Shown piece after piece: positions 35,831 through 45,241 of a stretch of DNA of 64,000 bases. Every line of letters begins with the position of its first letter. Within the stretch, counting starts at the first letter, position 1. The DNA comes from Roseivivax sp. GX 12232 (lineage in GTDB: Bacteria > Pseudomonadota > Alphaproteobacteria > Rhodobacterales > Rhodobacteraceae), in contig NZ_JAJSEC010000009.1 of the NCBI RefSeq assembly GCF_021272185.1, forward strand, positions 1 to 64,000, in the 5' to 3' direction. The notes under the pieces were generated by a model. That model was given only the letters and a program-made list of their open reading frames with translations. It ran no database searches and was not told where the DNA came from. Both the position numbers and the translations under genes were made by a program.

Positions 35831-36771
35831 GCGGGCGCTCCCTTGCGGATCTCCTCCCAGAGGGAGAGGTCGATGTAAGGCGCGATGTCCTCGGACAGCG
35901 CCCCGCCCGAGCCGTGGCGGCTCCGGAGGTCGAGGACGCAGGCCATGCCCTCGGGCAGGATCGCGCCTTCCGGGGTCAGCCCCGAGCGCGGATCGAGCAG
36001 GCTTGCCATGACCGGCGCCACCGCCTGCGGCTTGATCGCGGGCATGTGCTTTTGCAGATGCGCGGCGGCGGCCTCGCGGTTCTTCGGGCGGCGCACCCAG
36101 TCGAGCCCGGCGAGATAGCCGCGCATATAGGCCGACAGCGCCTCGGGCTGGGCCTCGCGGTAGCCCCGGTTCGCCGCCATGACGCCGCCCTGGTAGGCGG
36201 GCAGGATGTCGGTCGATTTCTGCAGGACCTGGAAGCCCGCGCGGGTCGCCAGCGTGGTGAAGGGCTCGATGGTCAGCGTGCCGACATGGGTGCCCGCCTG
36301 CACCGACTGCCAGCGCTGGGGCGTGGCGCCGACGGCCACGTAGTCGGTCTCGCCCGGGGCGAGGCCCGCGCGTTCGAGCATCTCCGAAAGCACGAAGGCA
36401 AAGCCCGTGTCCTTGGCGTCAAGCGCGATGCTGCGACCGCGCAGATCCTCGAAGCGGGTGATCTCGGGGGCGGTGACAAAGCTCAGCTCGAGCTGGGTCG
36501 CGCCCATGACGGCCACGTAAGCCGGATCGACCCCGGGCCCCGCGGCGCCCTGGCCGGTGGAATAGGCCACGACATTGTCGAAGGCGGTCATGGCGACGTC
36601 GAAGGTGCCCGCCGCGACCTCTTCGGCCTGGTAGATGCTCGAGGGCGTCAGCTCGATCTCGACGGCGAGGTCGCGCTCGGCGAAGAAGCCCTCTTCCAGG
36701 GCGGCGAAGATCGGCAGGTTCGGGGCGCCCGGGAAGGCGATCACGCGGGTCTTGTGGCGCGGGGCGGTCAT
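35827..36771 (-). CDS. NMT1/THI5-like solute-binding-fold protein without signal peptide
   Basis: A 314-residue protein with the type II periplasmic-binding fold of the NMT1/SsuA-like group: [21 protein letters not shown] at the start, [37 protein letters not shown], and [14 protein letters not shown]. Such proteins are normally exported lipoproteins or periplasmic receptors. Here residues 1-10 ([10 protein letters not shown]) are polar and lead straight into the first strand, so no export signal exists. It overlaps the genes on both sides by 4 bp, inside a molybdenum hydroxylase operon with no ABC permease or ATPase. A cytosolic role is likely: substrate sensing or channelling, or an enzyme of the THI5 type. 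Function unknown. Confidence 0.85.
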
Positions 36772-39248
36772 GTCTCTGCGGTCTCCCTGTCGAAAGCTGT
36801 CGCGCCGGCGTCACTCAGCGCCTGCCAGATCCGCTGCGGCGTGATCGGCATGGAAATGTCCCGCACCCCATGCGCGCGCAGCGCATCCAGCACGGCGAGC
36901 GTGACGGTGGCGAGCGCCGGCGTGGTGCCGCCCTCGCCGCCGGCCTTGATGCCGAAGGGATTGGTGGGCGAGAGCACCTCGGCGATCTCGCAGTCGTAGA
37001 AGGGCAGGTTGTCGGCGCGCGGCATGCCGTAGTCCATCAGCGAGCCCGACAGCGGCTGGCCGCTTTCGGGGTCGATGGCGCAGTTCTCCCACATCGCCTG
37101 GCCGACGCCCTGGGCGATGCCGCCATGGCTCTGGCCGTGCACGATCAGCGGGTTGATGCAGCGGCCCACGTCGTCGATCGAGGCGTAGCGGGTGATGCCG
37201 ATCTGGCAGGTCACCGGGTCGATCTCGACCTCGCAGATGGCGGTGCCATTGGGAAAGACCGGGGCGTGCATCTCGTTGGTGCGCGCGGCAAAAAGCGGGT
37301 CGTCCTCGGTCGACAGCTCCGCCAGGGTGACCGAGCGGTTGGTCTCGCGGCCCGAGAAGGCGCCGCCTTCGAAGCTCAGATCCCCGGGCGGCAGGCCCAG
37401 CCGTTCGGCCGCGCGCTCCCGCGCCAGGCGCAGGAGATCGGCCGAGGCCATGGCCATGACCGTGCCCGCGTGCCGCATCGAGCGGCCCGAATGCGAGCCG
37501 CCGCCGAGGCTCACCTTGTCGGTGTCGCCGATCACGATGCGGACCCGTTCGACCGGGGTCTGCAGCATGTCGGCCACCACCTGCGCGAAGGAGGTCTCAT
37601 GGCCCTGGCCCGAGGGCTGGGTGCCGATCACCACCTCGATCCGCCCGTCGGGCGACAGCGTGATCTCGGCGCGTTCCTTGGGCGTGCCGATCGAGCTTTC
37701 GACGTAGTTCGCCAGCCCCACGCCCAGGAGCTTGCCGCGCCCCGCGGCCTCAGCCCGGCGGGCCTCGATGGCGCTCCAGTCGAAGATCGCCATGGCGCGG
37801 TCCATGTTGGCCTCGTATTGGCCGCTGTCGTAGATCGAGCCCACGGCGTTGCGGTAGGGCATGTCCCCGGGCGGCACGAGGTTGCGGCGGCGCAGGGCGA
37901 TCTTGTCGATGCCCATCTCCTCGGCGGCGATATCGACGAGCCGCTCGATGGCATAGGTGACCTCGGGCCGGCCCGAACTGCGGTAGGCCTGGGTGCACAT
38001 GGTGTTGGTGAAGACCGCCCGGGCGCGCAGATGCGCATGCGGGATGTGATAGGAGCCGGTGATCAGCCCCGAGCCCTTGGAGAGCGGTGAGAGCGAGACG
38101 CAGCGCGCGCCGACGTTCGAGATATTGTCGGCCCGAAGCGCCAGGAAGTGCCCGTCGGCATCGAGCGCCAGCTCGACCCGGCTGTGCAGGTCGCGGCCCT
38201 GGTAATCGGTCAGGAAAGCCTCGGAGCGGGTGGCGGTGTATTTCACCGGCCGCTTCAACCGCCGCGAGGCCCAGAGCACCAGCCCGAACTCCACGTAGAC
38301 CCGGTTCCGCGCGCCGAAGTTGCCGCCGACGTCGTAGGAGAGGACGCGCAGGTCCTCCTGCGGGATGCCCAGCACCTGGGCCAGCTCGCGCTTCTGCCTG
38401 ACCGCGCCGCCGCTGCCGGCGTAAAGCGTGGAGCGGCCGCTTTCGGCGTCGTAGTCGGCCAGCGCCGCGCGCGGCTCCATGGTGACGGCGGTGACGCGGT
38501 TGATGTGGAACTCGGCCTTGGCGACATGGGCTGCGGCGGCGAAGGCGGCATCGACCGCGGCCTGGTCGCCGAAGCTGCTGTCGACCAGCGTGTTCTTCGC
38601 GGTCTCGTCCCAGACGCGCGGGGCGCTGTCGGTGATCGCCTCGAGGCTGTCGGCCACATGCGGCAGCTCTTCCCAGTCCACCTCGACCAGTTCGGCGGCG
38701 TCCTCGGCGGCGCCCTTGCTCTCGGCGATGACCACGGCGACGGCCTCGCCGACGTGGCGGGCCTTGTCGGTCGGCAGAAGGACATGCGGGCCGATGAAGG
38801 GCATGCTGCCGTCGGGGGCGCGCAGCTTCACGTCGAAGCGGGTCGAGGGCACGGGGTTGTGCGGGATCGGGCCCAGCCCGTCGGCCTCGGCGTCCGAGCC
38901 CGTTAGCACCGCGACGACGCCCGGCAGTTCCAGTGCCGCGCTGGCGTCGATGCCACCGATCCGGGCGTGCGGATAGGGTGAGCGGACCATGGCGGCGAAA
39001 CATTGGCCGGGCCGGGTGAAATCGTCGGTGAACTGCCCCTTGCCGGTGACGAGCCGGTGATCCTCGCGCCGTTTCAGTGGCTTGCCGATATTGCGGAAGA
39101 GCTCGACCGAGAGCGGCCCGATGCCCGAGGCGCCTTCGTCATAGGCCCAGCCCTCGGGCAGATCGGTGCAGGGGCCGGCGGGGCTGCTGCCGTCCTCCGG
39201 GGTCGGGATTCCGCCCTTTTTCTGCTCGGTCATTGCGCCATAATCCAT
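36768..39248 (-). CDS. Molybdenum hydroxylase large subunit (CoxL/XdhB-like)
   Basis: An 826-residue molybdopterin-binding catalytic subunit. N-terminal hammerhead: GKPLKRREDHRLVTGKGQF; Mo-pterin motifs GGNFGARNRVYVEF and AYRSSGRPEVTY, QPSGQGHETSFAQ, and C-terminal AGGEGGTTPA with Glu772 at the catalytic-base position. It lacks the CO-dehydrogenase-specific active-site loop (AYRCSFR), so it is an aromatic/heteroaromatic or aldehyde hydroxylase rather than true CODH. The ATG at 39248 has a weak GGTGGA upstream; another at 39233 is equally possible. It heads the leftward operon from the divergent promoter that carries operator site B. Confidence 0.93.
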   Translation of the reverse strand: MDYGAMTEQKKGGIPTPEDGSSPAGPCTDLPEGWAYDEGASGIGPLSVELFRNIGKPLKRREDHRLVTGKGQFTDDFTRPGQCFAAMVRSPYPHARIGGIDASAALELPGVVAVLTGSDAEADGLGPIPHNPVPSTRFDVKLRAPDGSMPFIGPHVLLPTDKARHVGEAVAVVIAESKGAAEDAAELVEVDWEELPHVADSLEAITDSAPRVWDETAKNTLVDSSFGDQAAVDAAFAAAAHVAKAEFHINRVTAVTMEPRAALADYDAESGRSTLYAGSGGAVRQKRELAQVLGIPQEDLRVLSYDVGGNFGARNRVYVEFGLVLWASRRLKRPVKYTATRSEAFLTDYQGRDLHSRVELALDADGHFLALRADNISNVGARCVSLSPLSKGSGLITGSYHIPHAHLRARAVFTNTMCTQAYRSSGRPEVTYAIERLVDIAAEEMGIDKIALRRRNLVPPGDMPYRNAVGSIYDSGQYEANMDRAMAIFDWSAIEARRAEAAGRGKLLGVGLANYVESSIGTPKERAEITLSPDGRIEVVIGTQPSGQGHETSFAQVVADMLQTPVERVRIVIGDTDKVSLGGGSHSGRSMRHAGTVMAMASADLLRLARERAAERLGLPPGDLSFEGGAFSGRETNRSVTLAELSTEDDPLFAARTNEMHAPVFPNGTAICEVEIDPVTCQIGITRYASIDDVGRCINPLIVHGQSHGGIAQGVGQAMWENCAIDPESGQPLSGSLMDYGMPRADNLPFYDCEIAEVLSPTNPFGIKAGGEGGTTPALATVTLAVLDALRAHGVRDISMPITPQRIWQALSDAGATAFDRETAET

Positions 39249-39272
39249 TCCACCGCGAATGTTGTATGTCTT

Positions 39273-39288
39273 AATGTATGACGATATG
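39273..39288. promoter_or_regulatory. Candidate operator shared by both divergent promoters (site B)
   Basis: AATGTATGACGATATG lies in the 111-bp region between the two divergent Mo-hydroxylase large-subunit genes and matches site A (29155-29170) at 15 of 16 bases. A further TTGTATGTC at 39262-39270 repeats part of the motif. The local AT content is much higher than the surroundings, as expected for promoters. Binding by the GntR/FCD protein at 33204 is inferred. Confidence 0.6.
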
Positions 39289-39359
39289 CTTTGCAAGTGG
39301 CGGCCCGCAAGGGGACGCGCGTATGACGGGGGCAGGGCCTCCGGGGATTGGGGGAGCTC

Positions 39360-41648
39360 ATGTGGAAAATCGGTCGGTCGCAGGTGCGGGTCGAGGATGA
39401 CCGCTTCCTGAGGGGGCAGGGCGATTACACCGGCGACCGGGTGCCCGAGGGCGCGCTCGAGATGGTGATCCTGCGCGCGCCCGTGGCGGCGGGGCGGATC
39501 ACCGCGCTCGATGCCGAAGAGGCGCGCGGGATGCCCGGCGTGGTCGCGGTGCTGACCGCCGAGGAGCAGGCCGAGGACGGGCTTGGCCCGATGCTGCCCC
39601 GGCTGCATCATCCCGGCCCCGACGGCGGCGAGATGCGGGTGCCGCATGTGCTGCCGCTCGCCACGGGCTCGGTGCATTACGTGGGCCAGCCTATCGCGGT
39701 GATCCTGGCCGAGAGCCGGGCGGCGGGCGAGGAAGCCGCCGAGGCGATCCTTCTCGATTTCGAGGACCGCGCGGCGGTGATCGACCCGCTTGTGGCCCTG
39801 GAGAAGGACGCGCCGAAGGTCTGGCCCGAGCTGCCCGACAACCACTGTTTCCGCGTCGAGAAGGGCGACGGCGCGGCGGTCGCGGGGGCCTTCGAGGGCG
39901 CCGCCCATGTGACCCGCGCGCGGCTCCGCATCAACCGCGTGACCGCCGTCGCGCTCGAACCCCGCGAAGTGATCGCGCGCTATTCTGAAGGTGAGGGCTA
40001 CCGGCTCGACACCGGCACCCAGACCCCGCACCGGGTGGCGTCGGACGTGGCCCCGATCCTGGGCGTCGAGCCGGGCGCGCTGCGCGTCGTCTCGGCCGAT
40101 ACCGGCGGCTCCTTCGGGATGAAGAACGCGGGCTACGGCGAATATGCGCTGGCGCTCTGGGCGGCGCGGCGCAGCGGGCGGGCCGTGCATTGGCAGGCCA
40201 GCCGCACCGAATCCTTCATGTCCGACGCCCATGCCCGCGACCAATGGGCCGACGTGGCGCTGGCGCTCGATGCCGAGGGCCGGATCCTGGCGCTCGACGT
40301 GGGCATCACCGCGGCCATGGGCGCGGTGCTGGGCCCCGCCACGACGCATCCGCCGGTCGCCAATGTGGCGGGGCTGGCCGGGGTCTACGGCACGCCCGCG
40401 ATCCGGGTGGTGATCGACGGGGTCTATACCAACTGCCTGCATGTGGCGCCCTATCGCGGCGCGGGCCGGCCCGAGGCGACCTATATCATCGAGCGCATCC
40501 TCGACATCGCCGCCGCCGAGACCGGCCACGACCGGGTGGCGCTGCGGCGGATGAACCTGATCCCGCCCGAGGCTCTGCCCTACGAGACGCCGCTTGGCTG
40601 GGTCTACGACAGCGGCGATTTCGCCGGGGTGCTCGACCACGCGCTCGAGGCCGGGGACTGGGCGGGCTTCGCCGCGCGCCGTGCCGAGACCGAAGCGCGG
40701 GGGCGGCTGCGCGGCATCGGTCTCAGCATGCCGATCGAGATCGCGAGCGGGCCGGTGAAGAAGCCGCATCCCGAATACGCCCGGCTTTCGATCGGGGCGC
40801 AGGGCAGCGGGCGGCTGGCGCTGGGCTCCTGCAGCTCCGGGCAGGGGCATGAGACCGCCTTCCGGCAGCTCCTGTGCGAGCGGCTCGGGCTCGACCCCGA
40901 GGCGGTGGAGATCCTGACCGGCGACACCGGCGTGGTGCCGCAGGGCACCGGCACCTTCGGCTCGCGCAGCCTGACCGCGGTGGGCACCGCGCTTTGGCAG
41001 GCCATGGCAGAGGCCGAGGAGGCCGCCCGCCCGGCCGCCGCGACGCTTCTGGAGGTGCCCGAGGCGGCCCTGAGCTTCGAGGCGGGCATGTTCCGCAGCG
41101 AAGGCGGCGGCGCGGTCTCCTTCCTCGAGGCTCTGGCCCACGCGAAGCGCGATTTCGACACCGAGGTCAACGCCCATGCCGAGGGCGCGACATTCCCCAA
41201 CGGCTGCCACCTCTGCGAGGTGGAGATCGACCCCGAGACCGGGCAGGTCAGGCTCGACCGCTACACCGTGGTCGACGACGTGGGCACGGTGATCAACCCG
41301 ATGCTGGTCAAGGGCCAGATCGCCGGGGGCGTCGCCCAGGGCCTCGGCCAGGCGCTGCTCGAGGATGTCGCCTACGACACAGAGACCGGGCAATTGCTCT
41401 CGGCGAGTTTCATGGACTACGCGGTGCCGCGGGTTGACGATATTCCTGGGATCACGGTGCTGACCCACCCGGTGCCCACCGCCGCCAACCCGCTTGGCGC
41501 CAAGGGCGCGGGCGAGGCCGGGACGGTGGGCGCGCTGGCCGCCGCGGTGAACGCGGTGGTCGATGCGCTCGGGGCGCGCGGGGTCAGACACCTAGACATG
41601 CCGGCGACCCCGGCCCGGGTCTGGGCCGCGCTGAGGGGAGAGGAATGA
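39360..41648 (+). CDS. Second molybdenum hydroxylase large subunit, orphan CoxL-type
   Basis: A 762-residue Mo-pterin subunit. It has RVEDDRFLRGQGDYTGD near the start, GGSFGMKNAGYGEYALALW, PYRGAGRPEATY (form II-like active-site loop), CSSGQGHETAFRQLL, and GAGEAGTVGAL with Glu719 at the catalytic base. The ATG at 39360 follows GGGGGAG. No FAD or 2Fe-2S subunit accompanies it; it may share those of the divergent operon, making two enzymes with one electron-transfer set. It overlaps UbiX by ATGA, tying Mo-dependent chemistry to the prFMN system. Confidence 0.92.
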   Translation: MWKIGRSQVRVEDDRFLRGQGDYTGDRVPEGALEMVILRAPVAAGRITALDAEEARGMPGVVAVLTAEEQAEDGLGPMLPRLHHPGPDGGEMRVPHVLPLATGSVHYVGQPIAVILAESRAAGEEAAEAILLDFEDRAAVIDPLVALEKDAPKVWPELPDNHCFRVEKGDGAAVAGAFEGAAHVTRARLRINRVTAVALEPREVIARYSEGEGYRLDTGTQTPHRVASDVAPILGVEPGALRVVSADTGGSFGMKNAGYGEYALALWAARRSGRAVHWQASRTESFMSDAHARDQWADVALALDAEGRILALDVGITAAMGAVLGPATTHPPVANVAGLAGVYGTPAIRVVIDGVYTNCLHVAPYRGAGRPEATYIIERILDIAAAETGHDRVALRRMNLIPPEALPYETPLGWVYDSGDFAGVLDHALEAGDWAGFAARRAETEARGRLRGIGLSMPIEIASGPVKKPHPEYARLSIGAQGSGRLALGSCSSGQGHETAFRQLLCERLGLDPEAVEILTGDTGVVPQGTGTFGSRSLTAVGTALWQAMAEAEEAARPAAATLLEVPEAALSFEAGMFRSEGGGAVSFLEALAHAKRDFDTEVNAHAEGATFPNGCHLCEVEIDPETGQVRLDRYTVVDDVGTVINPMLVKGQIAGGVAQGLGQALLEDVAYDTETGQLLSASFMDYAVPRVDDIPGITVLTHPVPTAANPLGAKGAGEAGTVGALAAAVNAVVDALGARGVRHLDMPATPARVWAALRGEE

Positions 41649-42232
41649 TGACGCAGAGCGACCGCCGGAAGCGGCTGATCGTGGCGATCACCGGCGCCTC
41701 GGGGGTGATCTACGGCATCCGCGCCCTGCAGCTCCTGCGGGAGGTGCCGGGGATCGAGACCCATGCGATCATCTCGCCCTCGGCCTTCCGCACCGCCCAG
41801 GACGAGGTCGACATGACCCAGGAGGAGATGAAGGCGCTGCCGGATGTGCTTTACAGTCACCGCGACATCGGCGCCTCGCTGTCCTCGGGCTCGTTCCAGA
41901 CCGCGGGCATGCTGGTGGCGCCCTGCACGGTGAAGACCCTGTCGAATATCGCGACCTGCAACGCCGGAGAGCTGATCCCGCGCGCCGCCGACGTCTGCCT
42001 GAAGGAGCGCCGCCGGCTGGTGCTGATGTTCCGCGAGACGCCGCTGCACCCGGGCCATATCGCGCTGATGGAGCAGGCGACCCGCAACGGCGCCATCGTG
42101 ATGCCCCCGGTTCCGGCTTTTTACAGCAAGCCGAAGACGCTGATGGAGATGGTGGATCAATCGGTCGGGCGGGCGCTGGATTTGTTCGACATCCATATGG
42201 ATCACGTGCGGCGGTGGACGGAGGACGGGTGA
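41645..42232 (+). CDS. UbiX-family flavin prenyltransferase
   Basis: A 195-residue enzyme that joins dimethylallyl phosphate to FMN, giving prenylated FMN for UbiD enzymes. Landmarks are VAITGASGVIYGIRALQLL with the flavin-binding GASG, DIGASLSSGSFQTAGMLVAPCTVKTLSNIA, and RRRLVLMFRETPLHPGHIALM. It starts in the ATGA overlap with the orphan large-subunit gene. The family also contains close relatives attached to multi-subunit decarboxylases. With UbiD at 30433 it completes a dedicated cofactor/decarboxylase pair even though they lie in different operons. Confidence 0.94.
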   Translation: MMTQSDRRKRLIVAITGASGVIYGIRALQLLREVPGIETHAIISPSAFRTAQDEVDMTQEEMKALPDVLYSHRDIGASLSSGSFQTAGMLVAPCTVKTLSNIATCNAGELIPRAADVCLKERRRLVLMFRETPLHPGHIALMEQATRNGAIVMPPVPAFYSKPKTLMEMVDQSVGRALDLFDIHMDHVRRWTEDG

Positions 42233-42356
42233 GGGGGGCTTGGTGCGGTGGAAGGGGGATGATCAGCCCCGCACCCATCGCCGAACTTGAAAACCCCACT
42301 GCACCCCGCGCGTCTCCCGCCCTGAATAGCCGACCAGCAAACCACACCCACGCCCA

Positions 42357-42660
42357 CCCCCTTGCGCCCGAACAGCACCGAAGGTGCCGGGCGCGCGCCG
42401 GACCGGCCCCTTGGGCCGGCGCTCTTGTGGGTGGTGCGCATAGCTCACCTCTAGTCCTGACCTTGCCGGGATAAAGCGCCTAGCCCAAAGGTCAGCAGCG
42501 CCGGCCCCCGGTCCGCCGCGCGCCCTCTGTCAGAGCGGGTGTCGAGCGGGTTGGGGGCTGCTTGAGGTGAAAGGCGGAAAGCCAAAGGCGTCACATTCTT
42601 GGCCGGATAGCCGATCCCTGGATGCGCCGCCGCAACCCAGGGCCAAGTCGAGCGCACCCA
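42357..42660. repeat. Structured intergenic repeat, copy 2
   Basis: Second copy of the repeat described at 23191, in the same orientation, about 300 bp. The inverted-repeat arms are 42389-42406 and 42508-42525 (17 of 18 bases complementary), outer span 137 bp as in the other copies. Internal stems CCGGCCC-CTT-GGGCCGG and TGACCTT...AAGGTCA are kept. The right-hand extension through CTTGGCCGGATAGCCGATCC matches copy 1. It lies in the 721-bp gene-free gap after UbiX (42233-42953), at the right edge of the UbiD/Mo-hydroxylase cluster. The gap holds nothing else I can support apart from copy 3. Confidence 0.85.
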
Positions 42661-42673
42661 TTGACTGCCTACG

Positions 42674-42880
42674 CCCCCTTGCGCCCGAATAGCACCGAAG
42701 ATGCCGGGCGCGCGCAGGACCGGCCCGATGGGCCGGCGCTCTTGTGAGTGGTGCGCATAGCTCACCCCTAGCCCTGACCTTGCCGGGATTAAGCGCCTCG
42801 CTCAAAGGTCAGCAGCGCCGACTCCCGGTCCGGCGCGCGCCCTCTGTCGGTGCGGGTGTCGACGGGTTGGAGTGCTGCTT
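42674..42880. repeat. Structured intergenic repeat, copy 3 (short)
   Basis: Third copy, in direct tandem with copy 2 at a period of 317 bp. Arms are 42706-42723 and 42825-42842 (17 of 18 complementary), again spanning 137 bp. The short stem CCGGCCC-GAT-GGGCCGG keeps its pairing although the loop differs from CTT in the other copies. It lacks the right-hand extension (GGCCGGATAGCCG) and ends near the dehydrogenase gene that starts at 42954. Confidence 0.85.
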
Positions 42881-42953
42881 GGTGGTGGGGCGCTTCAACT
42901 GTTGGGGAGCGCGGAAATTGGCCCCGTCCCCGACTCCGGCCCGAGGCCCCCCC

Positions 42954-43934
42954 TCACACCACCACCACGTTCCCGCGCTTGTGGCCGGTCTCCATGTGCC
43001 GATGCGCCTCGACAAGGTCGCTCAACGGGTAGACCCGGTCGAGGAGCGGCACCAACGCGCCCTCCTCGAGCAGCCCCAGAACCTGGCCGAGATAACCCCG
43101 CAGCACCTCGGGCGGCAGCAGCCCCGCGGCGGCGAACAAGGCGCGCTTTCCACCGACCACCCGGCTCCAGAGGCTCGCCGCCAGCAGTGGCAGGCTCAGC
43201 ACCGGGCAGAGGTAGCGCCCGCCCTCCGCCAGCTGGTCCTTCATCGCGCGGAAGCTGCTGACGCCGAGCGTGTCGAAGATCACGTCGTAGCGTGCGGCAC
43301 CCGTCTCCAAGGACCGACTCGTATAGTCGATCGCGTGATCGGCCCCGAGCTCCAACAAAAGCCCTTGATTGCGCGGGCCCGCCGTGGCGGTCACCTCGGC
43401 ACCGGCGGCGCGGGCGATCTGCACCGCCGCGCTGCCGAGGCTGCCGGCGCCGCCCAGGATCAGCACCCGCTGGCCGGCGTGCAACCCGCCCAACTCGCGC
43501 AGAAAGTGCCAGGAGGTCAGCGGTCCGTCACACAGCACCGCCGCGTCCTGGTGCGACAGCCAGTCGGGTTTGGGCATCAGCACGCTCCCGTCCTCAAGAC
43601 AGATGTGGCTCGCATTGGCGCCGAAGCGCATGCCCGCCTCGCCGAAGACCGCGTCGCCCGGGGCGAAGCGGGTGACCTCGGCGCCGACAGCGATCACCTC
43701 GCCCGAGAGCCCGGTGCCCGAGCGGTTCTGGCGCGGCCGCCCGAGGCCCAGGAAAAGCCGCGCGAAGCGCGGGCGCCCGGCGCGCATCATGCCGTCGGCG
43801 CGGGTCACCGCCGAGGCGCGGATGCGGATCAGGATCTCGCGCGGGCCGGGCGTGGGCAGGGGCGCGGTCTCGGGGCGCAGGACCTCGGGCGGGCCGTATC
43901 GGTCGATGCGCCAGGCGGATAACGTGGCAGCCAT
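42954..43934 (-). CDS. Zinc-independent alcohol dehydrogenase/quinone oxidoreductase (MDR family)
   Basis: A 326-residue medium-chain reductase. The N-terminal GroES-like domain is seen as YGPPEVLRPETAPLPTPGPREILIRIRAS, the NAD(P) site as VLILGGAGSLGSAAVQIARAAGAEVTAT, then ELGADHAIDYTSR and YDVIFDTLG, all typical of zeta-crystallin/quinone oxidoreductases. The structural and catalytic zinc cysteines are absent. It starts at 43934 behind AAAGGAGAC and is divergent from a LysR gene. It would reduce a quinone or an alpha,beta-unsaturated carbonyl with NAD(P)H. The adjoining regulator probably controls it. Confidence 0.92.
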   Translation of the reverse strand: MAATLSAWRIDRYGPPEVLRPETAPLPTPGPREILIRIRASAVTRADGMMRAGRPRFARLFLGLGRPRQNRSGTGLSGEVIAVGAEVTRFAPGDAVFGEAGMRFGANASHICLEDGSVLMPKPDWLSHQDAAVLCDGPLTSWHFLRELGGLHAGQRVLILGGAGSLGSAAVQIARAAGAEVTATAGPRNQGLLLELGADHAIDYTSRSLETGAARYDVIFDTLGVSSFRAMKDQLAEGGRYLCPVLSLPLLAASLWSRVVGGKRALFAAAGLLPPEVLRGYLGQVLGLLEEGALVPLLDRVYPLSDLVEAHRHMETGHKRGNVVVV

Positions 43935-44041
43935 GGGGGTCTCCTTTCCTGTGACACCAGTGCCGTGACCCCCGAAATAGCGGGGCGTCATCACTCCGCC
44001 TATTGCCGCAAACGCGCCGCTATGGTTCAAAATCGATCCGC

Positions 44042-44923
44042 ATGATCGATTGGAAATCTCTGCCGGCCTTCCTGGCCGTGGCGCGGGCGGGCTCCCTGCG
44101 CGGCGCGGCCGAGGCGCAGGGCGGCACCCATGCTACCCTGCGCCGCCAGATCGAGGGGCTCGAGGCGCAGCTTGGCGTGACGCTCTTCCGCCGCAGCGCC
44201 GGGGGGCTGGAGCTGTCTGCCGCCGGGCGGCGGCTCCTGCCGCAGGCGCTCGAGGCCGAGGCGGCGCTGCGCCAGGGCTTCAACGCGGTGCGCGGGCTCG
44301 ACAGCGCGGCCTCCGGGCGCATCCGGCTCTCCGCCGATCCGATGACCGCGCATTACCTCCTGGCCCCGGTGCTGGGCGAGTTCCTCGCGCTCTACCCCGA
44401 GATCTACCTGGAGATGCGGCTCTCCTACGAGACCGACTCGATCGAGCGCGGCGAGACCGACGTCTCGATCCGCCATGTCCGCGAGGTCTCGGGCGACGTG
44501 GTGGGGCGCAAGCTCTTCCCGCTCTCCATCGGGGTCTTCGCGGCGCGCAGCTACATCGACCGGGCGCTGCATGACGCGGGCCCGCGCGGAGAGGGGCTGA
44601 CCTGGCTCGGCTACGGCCCGGTGCCCGAGCTCGAGGCGATGATCGCCGCCTCGCCCTTTCCGCGCGCGCGGGTCCGCCACGCGATCCCGGACCCGGCGAT
44701 GCATCTGCACCTGGCGCGGGCCGGGGCGGGGATGAGCTTCCTCGCCGCCTGGGTGCCCAGCGTCTTTCCCGAGCTGCAACGGGTGCCGGGCACGGCGCTC
44801 GACCAGAGCCGCGCGACCTGGGTTCTGATGCACGGCGACCTGCGCCGGGTCGCGCGTGTGCGGCTCCTGGTGGATTTCCTCTACGAGAGCCTGCTGGAGC
44901 GGCGGGCCGATTTCATCGGGTGA
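44042..44923 (+). CDS. LysR-family regulator
   Basis: A 293-residue LysR-type regulator. Its HTH is slightly unusual: LRGAAEAQGGTHATLRRQIEGLEAQLGV, with Thr-His-Ala-Thr where most members have Ser-x-x-Ser. The effector domain follows (ASGRIRLSADPMTAHYLLAPVLGEFLALYPEI). The start at 44042 (MIDWKSLPAFLAVARAGS) is preferred over an ATG 13 codons upstream because it matches the family N terminus. It is divergent from the quinone oxidoreductase-like gene, 107 bp away, and probably controls it. Confidence 0.88.
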   Translation: MIDWKSLPAFLAVARAGSLRGAAEAQGGTHATLRRQIEGLEAQLGVTLFRRSAGGLELSAAGRRLLPQALEAEAALRQGFNAVRGLDSAASGRIRLSADPMTAHYLLAPVLGEFLALYPEIYLEMRLSYETDSIERGETDVSIRHVREVSGDVVGRKLFPLSIGVFAARSYIDRALHDAGPRGEGLTWLGYGPVPELEAMIAASPFPRARVRHAIPDPAMHLHLARAGAGMSFLAAWVPSVFPELQRVPGTALDQSRATWVLMHGDLRRVARVRLLVDFLYESLLERRADFIG

Positions 44924-45241
44924 GGGGGCTTCGGGCACGGGGCGCAGGGCGGCCCGCTGGGGGACCGGAACGGACGAGTGAAGGGAAAGGGCTTGGAGAT
45001 GAGGCGCCGAGGTCCTCGGGTGACGGCGCGACTTGGCCTCGGGGCGCTTCGGAAGGTGCCCGCTGCGCCACCGGCCTCACAGGCAAACCGGCCAAAAGAA
45101 AACGGGCGGCGCTGGGAGAACGCGCGCCGCCCGCCCTCGGGGTCCGGCTTGGAGGAGCCCCCGCCGGACCCGCGCTTCGTGGAGGCCGGGCCGCCCACGA
45201 GGGGCACCCAAGACCCTAGCCCCCCGGGAAGGCCCGGACCC
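44924..45241. other. 318-bp convergent intergenic region
   Basis: No supported gene. It contains the terminator of the leftward operon at 45094-45133 and a GGGTCCGGC...GCCGGACCC inverted repeat near 45140-45171. Open frames on both strands are the usual by-product of high GC and have no recognisable content. Confidence 0.5.
45094..45133 (-). terminator. Rho-independent terminator of the 2-oxo acid dehydrogenase operon
   Basis: On the minus strand CGGGCGGCGC and GCGCCGCCCG form a perfect 10-bp stem (45103-45112 with 45124-45133) followed by TTTTCTTTT (45094-45102). It lies about 110 bp beyond the stop of the E2-type gene at 45242. This is the cleanest intrinsic terminator in the window. Confidence 0.85.

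Noticed and set aside
36768-39248. True carbon monoxide dehydrogenase
   Set aside because: The AYRCSFR active-site loop of form I CoxL is absent (AYRSSGRPE here), and gene order and neighbours (UbiD, UbiX, TTT) point to aromatic acid metabolism.
36768-41591. A 1607-codon minus-strand frame through both Mo-hydroxylase genes
   Set aside because: The part beyond 39248 is antisense to the orphan large subunit and has no family features; GC-rich codon use keeps the opposite strand open. Only the part from 39248 is a gene.
42263-42765. Two small genes encoding SYAHH(P/S)QERRP-type peptides
   Set aside because: They coincide with the structured repeat, lack ribosome-binding sites, and end at different points. 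They are better explained as readings of a repeat than as genes, though the peptide conservation is noted as a finding.
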